Positions 14,384 through 34,240 of a DNA stretch of 64,000 nt are shown piece by piece. The position numbers were made by a program, and so were the translations under genes. Positions within the stretch are counted from its first letter, which is position 1; each line of letters opens with the position of its first letter. The stretch is from positions 1,116,001 through 1,180,000 of the forward strand of contig CM082586.2 in assembly GCA_040954595.2 (NCBI GenBank). Reading direction: 5' to 3'. A model generated the notes under the pieces. It was not told the origin of the DNA. It made no database searches and saw only the letters and a program-made list of their open reading frames with translations. Source of the DNA: Balanoglossus misakiensis. Taxonomy: Eukaryota; Hemichordata.

Positions 14384-15366
14384 CGGCTTGAGAAAGTTCA
14401 CATTTTCACTGCCATCATGATCATTTTTCATGACAGTACCTTTGTATAAATTGGACATCTTGGCTGTAATGTGTCAAAGTAAAACAAAAATTTAGTTTTG
14501 TTGTAGAGTTAGATATTTGACCAATGTACTGGTATGTATCTATGTGAATTTGTTTTTGTGAATACAAATTCGCTTTTAATTAACCCTGCTTATTATTAAT
14601 ATTGCAAAGGTAGCCAACCAGAAAACAGGTTGGCGATGCAACTACAAAAACGAAAGTCTGTCACAACACTTTCACTTGTTGGTGCCCTGTCATTTCCTTT
14701 TTTACAAGCAATCCTATGTGGATGGAAAAATTAATCTATGCAATTATTAATCTTAATATCAAATCATTGCAATCTCTAACTATGATGCAAAGCGAAAGAT
14801 GTCTTTTATTTGGAATGGTTAGGTTTTAGATTAAGGAGAACTCGCAGCTGATTTTGTCTTGTCCATCTGTTCCTGCATAATTTGGGATAAATGTTGTGCA
14901 TTTTGATGCTGTGGGTTATAACTATTCATGCGAGGCTAAATCAGGCCTCGGAAAAATTTGCAGAATTTTTCCACATTTGAAGAATGAAGCTTCAAAAGTT
15001 ATCTCACACATTAATGAAGAATTGTCGAATCACCATAATTGCAGAAATATTTAGCAACATTTTAAAATCCAACTTGGCTACCAGTTGCCAAGTTCATAAG
15101 TTGAACTCATTGGGTTCTGAAATGGTGATTTTGTTGATAAACAAAATTTGCCTGCATCAAGGCTATGTGGCAGTTGGCATGGCAACATGACCTCGTTAAC
15201 ACATTTCTTCTTTTTAACATGGGATGTGTATGTGTTGGTCAGACTGTATTGTAATTTATTCCAACTTTGCCCGCCAAAGTAATCGGTTGAAATGAAAATT
15301 ATATATACTGTATATATGATAAATTTGACAACTGTTTGTATGGAATAAAAACAACTTGATTAATTC

Positions 15367-15533
15367 TTAAAGGTATACGGTCACCTCCAATTTACATATC
15401 GCCATATATAGTTGAAATGGCGTATTTGAGTGTTCTAAAGAACGCTTTATTTTTGCGTGTGCCACCCACTGAAAATCTGTGATTGGTCAGATCTCGTTTT
15501 ACCATGGTAACTGTGGCTAAATTTGTATAGGTG
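15367..15533 (+). mobile_element. MITE copy 1, right end truncated
   Basis: Starts TTAA then AGGTATACGGTCACCT and aligns over about 165 bases with the complete copy at 43287-43480. Shared stretches include gtatttgagtgttctaaag, cactgaaaatctgtgattgg and ccatggtaactgt. The right terminal repeat stops after AGGTG at 15533, so this copy has lost its end. It has no coding capacity, so it is non-autonomous. Confidence 0.75.
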
Positions 15534-16401
15534 GTTCTCCAGATGTTTTTAATAGACACAGAAGTATGCCGATGATGCTATAATGGACCAAGATTATCCA
15601 TATGGAACAAAGACAACCAAGAACAGTAAAAGAAATGGCCATTGGGATATATTGAAGAGGATAGCAGGTACTATATATACCACATGACGTGCACATTATC
15701 ATACTTTCATTTCTTTGAAGATGTATATATTTATTTACTGTATATCAAAAACTGCAAACCATGTAAAATGACAAAAATGTTAATTGTATTGGGAACCTGC
15801 CTATACAGCACAAAAACTTCAATTCCTCCACCATATTGATAGAGCAGTAGCCATTGGCATTAAAATTGGATATACATGCATATCCTTGGATAAATTTATA
15901 CATTGATTTTTTTACCGAAGAAATTTGTACTTAAGATTTGGAGAAAGTTGTCTTTCAATATTATATAAACTTGGAAACAAAACTTGCATAAAATAATCAA
16001 TGTCGGCTGAAATAAGCTTATTTGCATATTATACACAGCTTTCTCATGATAGGTCAATTTCTGTGTGTAATTAACCAATCGTATGATTGCTGAAGATTTT
16101 AAGTAAAGGTCGTTTTATAAGCTGTAAGCTAGGATCAAAGTTTGTAGGTCACATCAGCATTATCTACATACATGTATAGTACTCAGGGATAGTACTTTAA
16201 AAACAGTTTTGGAAACCAGCTCCTTAAAATTTGCTTTTCAGAAAAGAAATGTTCAATGTAGTCCATGAAAATTTCAGGAAATATACAGCTCATTCAATGT
16301 AAACGAATGACAATTGCAAAATCTGTCTTCATACAGTAGGTGTGATAAAGTAAAACAATTTAAAAACTGGAAGAGTGTCAACAATGTTGACACGATGTCC
16401 C

Positions 16402-16477
16402 AAATGGCTCCGTCGCTGGTGGCGCTGTGCGAGTGAGCGAAATGGTGCCGTCGCTGGTGGCGCTGTTCAAAGGAGCG
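16402..16477. repeat. Two-copy 38-bp direct repeat
   Basis: Units beginning aaatggctccgtcgctggtg (16402) and aaatggtgccgtcgctggtg (16440), each ending in GAGCG-like sequence. GC-rich in an AT-rich 3' flank. It lies about 150 bases downstream of the stop of the minus-strand membrane-protein gene, hence probably in its 3' UTR. Confidence 0.6.
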
Positions 16478-16628
16478 CTGTACTATTGTTCACTGTTGAC
16501 AAGGACAATGATGAGTCGCTTCCAACCATTTTCTTTTAATCACAAACTTGAAAGCTCGTCTTTAACACACTCCCAACACACGGATTGAATTTTATGTATG
16601 ACTTCTGATACTCCTTTCCTACAGCAGT

Positions 16629-19600
16629 CTATGTGCTTGGTCGTAACGTTGTATTCGTTAGCATTGCTGGTAGATCTGTTTTGGAAGTTGTCACGGTCTG
16701 AAGCTCAGTTGCTTGTCCTGGGGTTGAGTCTAGGGTTGTCAAAGGATCAATAGTTCCATCGTTGCCTCCTGTTAACAGAAAATTCCAAAATAAAAAGTGG
16801 GCCTAATTCGTTTTCGCGATGGACGAGCTGGTCCGCGTCATTTTTTTAAACCATTAATTGTATGTAGTTATCTCACCTTGATCATGTGTACCTGTCGTGT
16901 CATGACTTCCAACAGTTATAGCGGGATCGTCGTTACCATTGCCGTCATCGGTTATAGGAAATTCACCGTTGTCATGGCTACCAAACGGCTGCCTCCGATT
17001 TCCCACTGAAGAAACAAAGCAAGAAAGTGTTAACGTCGGCTACCCATGATGTACCACCGTATTCTTGGGCGAAGAGTGGTAATTACTTTAATTACTTTTA
17101 CATACATAATTTTACTTCTTTGTTGTTATTGTTTTATTTTTAGCGATTCTAGCTTCAATTCTAAGGGCAGTAATTTGCACAACAAAGAAACAATTACAGT
17201 GTCACTTTTGCCAAACGCGTTAAAAAGAGATTTTTGAAAGTCCGTCACCACATGGCAAGACGCGATAATTACCGTGAGTAATATATGTACTTACAATGGA
17301 AGTCGAGTACAACACCAACTGCGCATGCGATGATAGCAAGAATAAGCAAAAGTCCAACCATGCAAAATATCATATTTCTTCTCCGCTGTCTATATCTGAT
17401 GGCGGCTTCATCTCTTTTAATTTCTCCAACTGTTTCGAAACTGTCTATAGCCTCCCAATCGGGTGGGTATGGAATTTGTGCTTTATTGATGGTTTTGTTG
17501 ATATTGTCCCCAAATTTCCATTTGGACAAGGAATATGATTCCTTTTTTGATCTGGAAATATTGTCTTTAAGTCGAAGCGACTGCTTTCCGAGGTTATTCA
17601 TACATGACGTGTCTTCGGTGATATTCGGCGGAGTTCTGATATTGTTCGTAGCTGCGATTTCACTGTTCGGCGGTGCCTGATTTTCTGCTGGCGTACTTTC
17701 ATTCTGAATCAACGAATTATTGTCAGATGTTGTCTGTTGGGTGTCGTTCATTTGATCCACAGTCGGATTCTGATCCGGACTCGAACGGTCTCTCATTTTG
17801 TCTTCCTTTTTGTGATTTTCCTCGCTCGTTAGGACCACTTCAGTCTTGTCCTGCAGTTAAGAAGTAAAACATAATTAATTAATAAAACTTTGACATAATG
17901 AAAAGTGAACCAAGATTTGCACAATCATGGTGACGGGACAAACGAATAAGAAGGAAGAAAATATAAGTATATTGTCCTTCAGTAATGTGGTAACTGCGCT
18001 TACAGAAAACGGTCATTATTAATGATAAGCTTCGATGAACAATTACCTATTATGAATCGATTGGTGTGTGCGTGGACGGCTAACTGTGATAGCCTTCAAT
18101 TGGCCTGTATAGTTGTCCCAGATAAGTCACAATAATATCATAAAGACTTTACCTCCAAACACTTTTTAGTTTATCGAAGAAAAGTAAGATTCCTAGGCGT
18201 GTACGTCGAGTCACTGTTGAGATGGCTTACTAGCTTAGTTTGAAGACAGGTCGTTCTGAATAACAGTCGTTTTCCAGTTTCGATTGAGATCTCTGAGAAC
18301 AGAAAGGAGCGCTGCCCACGATTGCCGATGACTCGCGAATGGGTATGGGACCCGGTTGCACGGCTCACAAAGAGACCAACCGTATCAATAGAAAGTAAGG
18401 ATCAACAGGTCAACATAAGGTGACCCGTCACCAGCCAAATATGGGAGGAAGCGATTTACACCTGCTTATTGGTATGCAAATTGTTTTGTGACGTGTTACC
18501 GTCTATAAAAAGTGTCGCTCTCAGTCCCCTACTTTTCACGAACTATGGATTGTCACGGAGGCCATGATATTGTTCTTGTTTTCACAAAGATTTTATTTCG
18601 TGCACAAAGGTTTCAATAACACGCCCCACATTCTCTATTCTTAGGTATTTTTTCCGGTTTTCTTCAAATGTCCAGGTCGTTTCGTCCCATATTCTTTCGC
18701 TGTGACTGTCCAGAAATCCTGACTATGTTTGTCCGTCCCTCCGACAGTTCATTCATTCATTCATTCATTCATTCATCCGTCTGTCCATCCATCCATCCAT
18801 CTGTCTGTCTGTCCATCTGTCTGTCTGTCCGCCCCTCCGTCCGTCATTCAATGGTATCATATGAAAGGCTGCGCGTATTGGCATGCAACAGGTGGTTACC
18901 GTGTATGCCGTATTGGTGGTCAGAACATCTTGGAAGTATGAATGCCAATAAGCTTTTTTTGGCACTCCTGTCCCCGAAATATCGTCCATAGACGCGAGGA
19001 ATCCAGGGACTGTCAATCTAAACCACTTTCAAAATGACATTCAAAATGACACACGCAAGTCATATTTGAAATTATCATTGTATCTATCATTATGTAGCAG
19101 CCGGCGTTGTCAAATTTTATGCATCGAAAAATGTATTTGTGAATGTCGTTGTTGATTATTGACGCAAGCAAAGCGACCTCGACGAACCATACGGTACACG
19201 CGAGTTAAACAACCCTTACTCATATATCGTTATGAATATTTGGTATGACGTGCTTTGTTGAAGTCAACACTACATGTATTTTCAGAAGAAATAAACGTAA
19301 AAATAACTCATACAAGGACGGGCTAGTACGATCGTGGCCTATATTAAGGTTTTAAAAGTTCAACCCCGGGCTTAATTATAATGCAGATAATTGTACTAGT
19401 ATAAAATATCTCTGCCGTAAGCACATATTCATAATGGCGCCTGGCCATTTATAAATACACCACCATAATGTACTGGAACTCATTGCTAATTTGCAGCAAT
19501 GCAGTAAAGCGTGTAAGCTTATCAAGGAACACAAACGAATGCCGTTAACTATTTGTGGGGGTCAATATATTAAAAAGAAATCTCATCACCAGGGTTGATT

Positions 19601-20594
19601 GGATGTCGACTAAAAGCACTTATTTGGCGTGTAATTGAGTGAAGTGCCTTAGAAGCTTGCTTTCAAGGCGAGTTGACAGATTCTTTTGACAGCGAAAGGA
19701 TAGATTACTAAGTACAGAGCGTTGACTGCAAGTATGTCGTTCTTATTGTGCCTCTGTTCACGCACAGAAAGACATGAAAAACGTAAAATTGCGTGACAAT
19801 AGTTTTTATAGATTTTACAAAAACAATATTATTTGATTAACAACACTAACACATGCGGCGAAAGTTGGTTCTGTAATATTAACAGACACTGGCAGAAAAC
19901 GTTGTGAGTCGATGACGAGAGTTTATATTGTGTCCAATATCGATTTCTTTTTTTAGTTTGAATCACCGCTTTGCACTTGGGCGTACCTCAAACTGCCACA
20001 GACATGATTCATCGGCCACACAATCATCATTCTCTGTATCTCTTTCATGTCGTGTCACGCCCGTCACAACTGAAAATCCCCACCAACAGCATATTCTCTG
20101 GCACACTATTGGGCATAGCGTCAAAATGCACATGATTCCAGCTGCAGTGGGATTTTATAATCTTTAAGCGCTGTAGTACAATTCATCATTGTTGATAAAC
20201 CGCTTTGCGGACAATATCCAAAGTCAGAATTAAATAACACAAACAATAGCAGTCAGGCTGTGCGTTTTGTGTACCGAATACAAATGGGGAGACGATGGTT
20301 CCTATGTACACAGTTAAATTTCGCTCATCGCAATGCAGAGCAGTTCAGTGATATCGAATTTGGTTCTCTTTGGAAAATGTAATACCACAGGCCAATCCTT
20401 ATAATTACCCGGGGAGAATAATTCAAAAAAAGCTTTGTTTCTGCATTTAAATGTCCATTATTAAAGTGTGATATCGTGGTTTCGGTGTAGCTGACAACCG
20501 ACAGGTATGCAAATTAAATTCGCACAAGGTAAAGAGCTGGCAGAAATGTGTGTACGTATATACTCACCGAATTCTCATTTGTAATTCCATCCAT
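16629..20594 (-). CDS. Single-pass membrane protein of unknown function, 4 exons
   Basis: I do not recognise the family. The model joins 20594-20568 (ATG, 9 codons), 17850-17295, 17005-16877 and 16768-16629. All junctions have AG acceptors and GTAAGT/GTGAGA/GTGAGT-type donors with matching phases; the total is 852 nt, 283 residues, stop TAG. Residues 1-150 are hydrophilic and rich in Asn, Ser, Thr and Pro. A basic stop-transfer-like stretch (RYRQRRRN) immediately precedes one strongly hydrophobic segment at about 169-193, followed by a roughly 90-residue Thr/Asp/Gly-rich tail. By the positive-inside rule the long N-terminal part is cytoplasmic and the tail extracellular (type II, no signal peptide). 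The large second exon is the firmest part. The 9-codon first exon rests only on splice-site and phase fit, so the start is less certain. Its start lies 624 bp from that of PRPF6, head to head. Confidence 0.62.
18748..18840. repeat. Compound microsatellite (ATTC)n / (CATC, TGTC)n
   Basis: About seven ATTC units followed by CATC, TGTC and CCGT tetramers, all pyrimidine-biased on the plus strand. It sits inside the 2.7-kb first intron (17851-20567) of the unknown membrane-protein gene. Apart from this I see nothing in that intron. Confidence 0.85.
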
Positions 20595-21217
20595 GTACCT
20601 CGAACAAATGAATGCTTGTATTGAAACGGTAGCCTTACTGACCTGCGTTGCGGTCGATATGGTGTCACTGTGTATTTTTTAAAAAGTGAAAGTGATTTGC
20701 ATGACAATGTATTTGCGTGTCGCGTACACATACGGTATCGCTTTACCAGGGTTGCCAGTGGTGAATGCCGGCTGCGCATGTGTTGATCCGTACACTATCT
20801 ACCAGCATCATTAACTGTTCACATAATCCTAGTATTTATGATATCAAACATGGCCTGGCCTATACTGCAGGTCCTCTGTGTAGAAACATATGTCACTCAA
20901 AAATTCTGAGTCAGAGAAGTACTTGGTATAGGTCTACAGGTGTGCTCAAAAACTGGGTTTACAAATATTTTTGTGTCTGCTTTCGGCAAAATTCTTCTGC
21001 GTCCCTTCTCAATGGATTATGGTTATTTTAAGAATTATTCAGATGTATGCAGTTTGGCACTAATATCAATTTTCCAGACATGTTTATGTGTGCGAAATTT
21101 CTTTGGTAAAGCGGTTCATGCTGACGCCCTCAACGTACTTCAAACAGTTGCTTTCGGAAAGGTCTACCACAGAATGAGAACTGATAACTCTCGTAAACGT
21201 CGAGAATTCGTTGCGAG
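20595..21217. promoter_or_regulatory. Putative bidirectional promoter, membrane-protein gene / PRPF6
   Basis: The two start codons (20594 minus, 21218 plus) are 624 bases apart and diverge, so both 5' UTRs and promoters must fit here unless non-coding first exons exist. I see no clear TATA box at a fitting distance. This is inferred from layout, not from a recognised promoter motif. Confidence 0.45.
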
Positions 21218-28905
<7,688 letters not shown>

Positions 28906-29406
28906 TTTTTGAGCCTGCCACCCCTATTAAAAATGGTGTGCGCCGGTAAACCTCTGAGTATTCAGATAGTATTCAGAGAGATTTCTGCCCAGGCCCCCCT
29001 GACATGTCTAGTGTACATTTACATCTGGTCTTTTATTCATTTTTTGTCTTGATATGATGATTGATAGGTTCCCAGAAAATGTTCACTATAAAAATCATGA
29101 TCTTGTTAGAAGAAAACTTAGAAGCGTTTTTTGACTGTGCGGGTTATTCCAAAGCCCATTTCAGACATCTACTGATTATTTCCTTTGCTTCGTATTAAAA
29201 AAACAGATCAAACACACATCATTCTTGTAAATTTTTATTTTCAGACTGACGCATGCAGACATCCAAGGCACCACATGTACATATGAGCACACACGCTACT
29301 TGCACACAATTCGAGTTTGGGTTAGATTTTATTTTTTTCTGCAAATCCTGTCCATAAATGCGGACATCTGAGATGCCACTATTTTCTAGTTTCCTTCACT
29401 GCTCAG
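28906..29406. promoter_or_regulatory. Convergent 3' UTRs and poly(A) signals, PRPF6 / SLC18B1-like A
   Basis: PRPF6 (plus) and the first transporter gene (minus) end tail to tail 501 bases apart. Plus-strand candidates are ATTAAA at 28926-28931, very close to the stop, and ATTAAA at 29194-29199. Minus-strand AATAAA candidates read as tttatt at 29328-29333 and 29234-29239. The two 3' UTRs may overlap or nearly touch. No coding exon is seen. Confidence 0.5.
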
Positions 29407-32400
29407 CTATAGATGATGCCTCCTGTGAGAAAGAAAAACAGCCCCGCATTAACAGAGGACCGTACGTGGATTTTAATACGTAAGCTTATTTTCCTTCCTT
29501 CATTTGGTATCTCATAACTAGACGTGCAAAATAATATCCCTTCCCCAGTACGGTCAGCCAACATACTGAAAGATCCCCTCCATTTTACTATGCAAGTAAT
29601 ATCAAAGACTGCCTTAATCAATATCGTGAGTGCTCTAAATTTAAAAGTTCCTGTAGACCCTCGTGTACGTACCGGCCTCCACATCTGTACTCCCACAAAC
29701 AGAACACGATCAGGATGAGCGCCACCAACGCCAATACGCCAGAGAAAAACGACTGTGCGCTGCTGAAACCAATTGCGCTTGCTAGTGGGCTGCTTATCGT
29801 GGGCCCAAGGAAATTACTGAAAGTGGAAATGATGCTATGTTTATTTGGGTCGTTGTGGCGATGAGTGTATGTTGGGTTGTTGGACTGCTGTCATAATGAA
29901 GTGGTGTAAAATCCTACAAATACTGATTGTACAGTTGTGGGCAATAATTTATGTATACGAAACATTCAACAGTCGTCGTCGCTGTTGTTGTAATAGCACT
30001 AGATTTGATCTGTCGTGATCCATATAAGTAACCCAACGGACAGAGTGTCTCAGTGACAATACACGCAATTGAATTACCCTAACGAGATAAATCCAACGAA
30101 GATACCAGATACGATCCCGTAGGTACCCACGTCATCTTCCATTCCGTAAAACCTAATGAGTATTGAAAAAAACGTAGCTATGCTGGTCTGTTTAATAATA
30201 GCAGGTTTCTGTGATTAGATAGGTCTAAGTCCCCCCAAAATACAAGACACGAAACTGTCCACAAATCAAGTTGGTTGTCTTACCTTACAGTTGACAACGC
30301 TTCGGTGAATGCAGGTACTACAGTCATTGCAAATGATATTCCTATAAGCATAAGTGCCAGTGCTGCCAGTAATATAGTGCTTTAACAAACAAACATAAAC
30401 AAAAATAAACGTTAGTACAATACACTACGCCTTGAAACCTCAAATACGTTTAATGGCACAAAAGGTACAAGATAAATTATGCACCCATTTTAGTTTCTCA
30501 CAAAGCATGACTTGGATCACGGACAGTCTATTATTGGATGAACGGAAAGTCCTCTTTTCCATCTTACCTTTCCATTCCAAGAAATGGAGAAGGTCCAAGG
30601 TACAGATAACCAGCCACACCCACTATGTTACCAACTATCATGATCAGTTTCGGAATATCCTGAACAAAATACACGATTCGGAATTATCCTCATTGTGCTG
30701 CATTAGGCGCATATACATCACCAGAAATGTTAAAAACCGCTTGTGTAGAAACATAGACAGACACCCTGAGCCATAAGCTTGTTTTGCATTGTGAAAACCA
30801 AATTGTTTTATATATATCCTCAAACTATGGTTTGGCTTACATATCTATCAGTTAACCATCCAACACAGAGAGAAGACAAGGTGTAAGTGCCGAACGGAAT
30901 CAGAAATATCCCACCGACTTCGGTTGGACTCAAGTCAAACTATGGAAATGAAATAAAAATAGCAAGAGTTATTCTCATCCCCACGGTCGTCACCATGTTC
31001 AGTAGTGAAAATATTACTTAATGTCTGTGCGACAAAATTGAGTGGTATACCCTCAAAGCAGAATGTTTATTGTCACTGTTATGAACCATATCTCTCGAAC
31101 AGTTTTCCGACCGCGGGAAGACTCTCGGTTCACTTTCGGAAGAGAACTTCGGAAATAGGTTGATTCAATGTTTGTGAATATTAATTATGGAGCATGCGCA
31201 CTAGACGATCATTTCGCTTTAATAAAACGTTCCTTACCTGAGAGAGGTGACGCGACAAAGTAGATTCAAGGTTACTGAAACACATGAAGGTGGTTAAAAC
31301 ACACAGAGAAGTCACGATCATTGGTGGCATCTTCAAAACTTGAATCAATGACCCTGATTTATTTAGTTCATTGCCTGTAACAAGAGCAGGAACATTTCGT
31401 AATAATCGAGCATAGTGAATAACATGAGAACAATTTAATACACTATAAAATGATATAGTGTATAGTTATGTTACAGTGAACTAATGAAGTAATACAAAAG
31501 GCGCAAAATCTGTAATATATCATTAAGTTTCGGTTTTCATTCAACTCAACTCAGTATACACTAATAAGGTCAGGCAAAGTATTAATATCACACGTATAGA
31601 AAATGACTTGTGATCATTGCCCTTTGAACTCTCAGAAAGCATAAAAATATCAAATCGTTATACTGTCAGTAGAAAGAAAAGGGGAACATTCTTTAGCAAT
31701 TAGTGACAAAAAAGATCATCTTGCCTTTGTGATCGGGAATGACGAAGAAATTGATAATGACAACAACAATACCACAGATACCCAATACCGCAAATGGTAA
31801 TGGATACCCACCGACCTTTAAAGGAAGACAATGCATTTGAATCGCATCAAAATTAAACATAACATATACGAAGTTTGGTTCTTGCAATGGTTGATATTAC
31901 ATTATTCTTTGTCTTGCAAAATCCGTTATAACAAGAAATAACTTTTCTTATATTATGAGCGTCAAGACAGACTGAAAAGGGGCGAGTTGACACACTAAAT
32001 ACTGTTGTCACGGTAACTGATTGCAAGACCAGTGTTGGCCTCCACCTACCTCGTAAAGTGCGCCACCTACAGGTGGTCCTATCATGAAACCCAAGCCAGA
32101 GGCAATTTCAGCAACAGCCTACAGAGTGAAATGAAACGCTTATAAAGTCTCATATTTATTAAATATGGCAGAAATCTGCCATACTGAAATTCTGAAGACT
32201 GAATGCAATATTTTTCGCTCACTAAGGCCGCAAACCCCTATTTAAGGTAGCGTACTTACAGTTGCCTTGCTGACACTTTGTGTGAACGTACTGCTGATGA
32301 TGGTAAATGCTCCTGTTGAAGCAGACGCGGCACCCGCACCTTCCACAATACGAGTAGCAAAACACAAAGCGACAAAAATGAGCCCGCTCTCCAGATGAGT

Positions 32401-33510
32401 CAGAAAACTGCCGAAGAGAGTAATGATGAAAAAAGTACAGTAGGCACGTTTTTTAGCAAGACATCTGTCGACCAACATCAATGTAATTGAAATGTTCTAT
32501 ATAAACCGTACCGCGGGCTGAACTCGGACAGACAAATAATAAATATCATTCTGCGGATATTTCCACCGACGACCAATAATTTATAGCGCCTTTATGACCC
32601 GAACACGTGGCCTCGTAATTTTTCGAGTGACCATATTGACTTCTATTTCGAGTAGTCTAATTGTAAAAGTCGGGAATAGCCAATAGACTGTTCAATTGCG
32701 AATTGAATAGTGACAGGTCCTTTCCTTAGTACTGAAACAACAAACAAACAAGTATATGTGAACTTACCCAAATGCAATAGATGTACAACCGCTTATAAAT
32801 GACCCAGCCAAGAATAGGGTTTTTGCTCCAAAAATGGGCACCTACGAAATTCAACGATATAAACAGAGCGCACATGCGTAGTATGGCCGAACGTGTCTGT
32901 CAATACAATGATGATGATGGTGATGATGATGATGATGATGATGATCTTACTTACCATTCTTCCGGCGATTGGAGAGAATATAAACATTGCGATGGAAAAA
33001 CAACCAAATATGAAGCCAACCTGAGTTGGACTGGCGCCCATTTTTGCTGCCTGTATAGGGAACGAAACAAACCAAAACACAAATGCGTACACTATATATT
33101 ACTAGTATCTATGTTACTAAATACTGTTGAAAAAGATGTCGTTGTCGAAGTCAAGTTTGCGTCGGACTTTGCTTTTACCGCCGAAACTAAAATATCTTCG
33201 TTGTGTCATGGCTACAGTTGTTTTGGATGAAGTCGAGCGAATAGTAATATCTTCTATTTCGCGGGCCAACCTCAGCTGAACGTACATTTCCCTGTACATG
33301 TATCACACTTTTTATTTATATTCGCAATCGCCAAATCGGTAAAACGTCACTGCACGAACTGACCTCAATTGGGAAGAAAGGCGCAATCAAGCTGTAGGAT
33401 AGAAAATGCACACATTCGGCCAGACACACGCCGGCAAGAACCAAATAGTCCCTTTTCGTGTAGTTGTCCCGGCATTTCTCTTTAGTATCGAGAACCTCTG
33501 AGGTTTCCAT
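29407..33510 (-). CDS. SLC18B1: SLC18B1-like MFS transporter, copy A, 13 exons
   Basis: Twelve-helix major facilitator membrane protein; SLC18B1 in mammals is a vesicular polyamine transporter driven by proton exchange. Exons (minus): 33510-33364, 33050-32955, 32841-32768, 32407-32260, 32118-32050, 31815-31725, 31374-31238, 30939-30841, 30659-30568, 30379-30284, 30152-30078, 29816-29673, 29422-29407. Phases agree; 427 residues (human 456). Motifs: APFFPIE after TM1, AAKMGASPTQVGFIFG, GLGFMIGPPVGGALYE (antiporter-type motif, TM5), DRY after TM8, GPSPFLGMER. Start is the ATG at 33510 (METSEV); the frame extends further only with non-ATG codons. Both termini are short: the last exon adds only RRHHL, whereas copy B has a 31-residue tail. 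The intron after exon 6 uses a GC donor. Polyamine substrate is inferred from family only; a related organic cation is equally possible. Confidence 0.88.
31375..31724 (-). other. GC-AG intron in SLC18B1-like copy A
   Basis: On the minus strand exon 6 ends CAAAG and the intron begins GCAAGA; the next exon starts GCAATGAACT after TTACAG. This is the only join that keeps the frame (His-Lys-Gly-Asn-Glu), and no GT lies within about 15 bases. The same position in copy B (36365/36364) reads CAAAG|GTAGGT, a normal donor. AG|GCAAG fits the known GC-donor consensus. Confidence 0.8.
32908..32945. repeat. (ATG)n microsatellite beside a splice donor
   Basis: Near-perfect trinucleotide run with one TGG interruption. 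It ends 3 bases from the donor of exon 2 of SLC18B1-like copy A (minus-strand GTAAGT at 32954-32949), so the intron begins with the repeat. It also produces misleading Ile/Asp-rich open frames on both strands. Confidence 0.9.
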
Positions 33511-33822
33511 GGGCCCTATCCCCAACTGATATTATTCTGAAACTGGCAGACAGACCGCGACAGCGCTGCTTTCATTTTTTAAATGGCGCATCACAACTCA
33601 ATGAATGCATGTATGTAAAACAGAAAATATCACTGACAAAACTGGCACTTATTTATAGCTTCAACGAAAATGATATTGATAATAGAATAATAGAACCAGT
33701 CGAAAAAATAATAGAATTTACCCCTTTTATATAGACCATTTTTTTAATATACCACGGCCACAATTATCCGGTGTGTGTACAAATTTGGTTTACCCGATGG
33801 AACATGTGTAATCTCCTAGACC

Positions 33823-33872
33823 TTAAAGATACAGTTACCATGGTGAATTGAGATCTAGCCAATAATCACACA
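33823..33872 (-). mobile_element. MITE fragment (internally deleted), minus orientation
   Basis: Starts TTAAAGATAC and then matches the reverse complement of the 43287-43480 element: cagttaccatgg, then gagatctagccaat and atcacac. The stretch between the terminal repeat and the internal block is missing. It lies in the 730-bp gap between the two SLC18B1-like genes, near the poly(A) signal of copy B. Confidence 0.55.
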
Positions 33873-33888
33873 GGACTACACACAAATC

Positions 33889-33894
33889 TTTATT
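33889..33894 (-). promoter_or_regulatory. Candidate poly(A) signal for SLC18B1-like copy B
   Basis: Reads AATAAA on the minus strand, about 350 bases after the stop at 34241. Another minus-strand AATAAA (34240-34245) overlaps the stop codon itself and would give almost no 3' UTR, so this one is preferred. Confidence 0.4.
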
Positions 33895-34240
33895 GATCAT
33901 GTTGAAGATTCGCTATAATTCAGTTTACACCTGGCATGACATAGCACACAAATAACCAAATGTCGACTGCGTTTTCATCGTAGAATAGTCTGAGAAATGA
34001 CAAAATATGTAAATCAAATATCTGTTTGGCACCGTTGTACTGAGTTCTCACACGCAGTTCATCGATCAGTTGCTATGATCGCTTACTGCGCCTCGATGTA
34101 AGGGTGCCCCGGTGTGCCTTTAGGGTCCCAGACATTGTGGGAGCGCCCGCACAGGACTGAATCTATGCGCCTCGATTGCTCAGAAAGTTTTGTCTTTGTC
34201 GTCTGTAAATATCAATTCATGGAAAAGGTTCGTGTTCACT

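Larger units (their letters stand above)
13576..16628. other. Intergenic region / 3' UTRs of two convergent genes
   Basis: Lies between the syntrophin stop and the stop of the minus-strand membrane-protein gene, so it must hold both 3' UTRs. It is AT-rich and has no exon I can support. It contains a short hairpin at 14341-14383, a MITE copy at 15367-15533, a perfect TGTCAACA-A-TGTTGACA palindrome near 16376, and a two-copy 38-bp repeat at 16402-16477. Confidence 0.6.

Noticed and set aside
17285-17680. 131-codon plus-strand open frame opposite the membrane-protein exon
   Set aside because: It is the antisense shadow of the minus-strand exon 17850-17295, which has splice partners and a transmembrane segment.
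32799-33230. 143-codon plus-strand open frame
   Set aside because: It is antisense to transporter exons 2-3 and contains the (GAT)n microsatellite as an Asp run.
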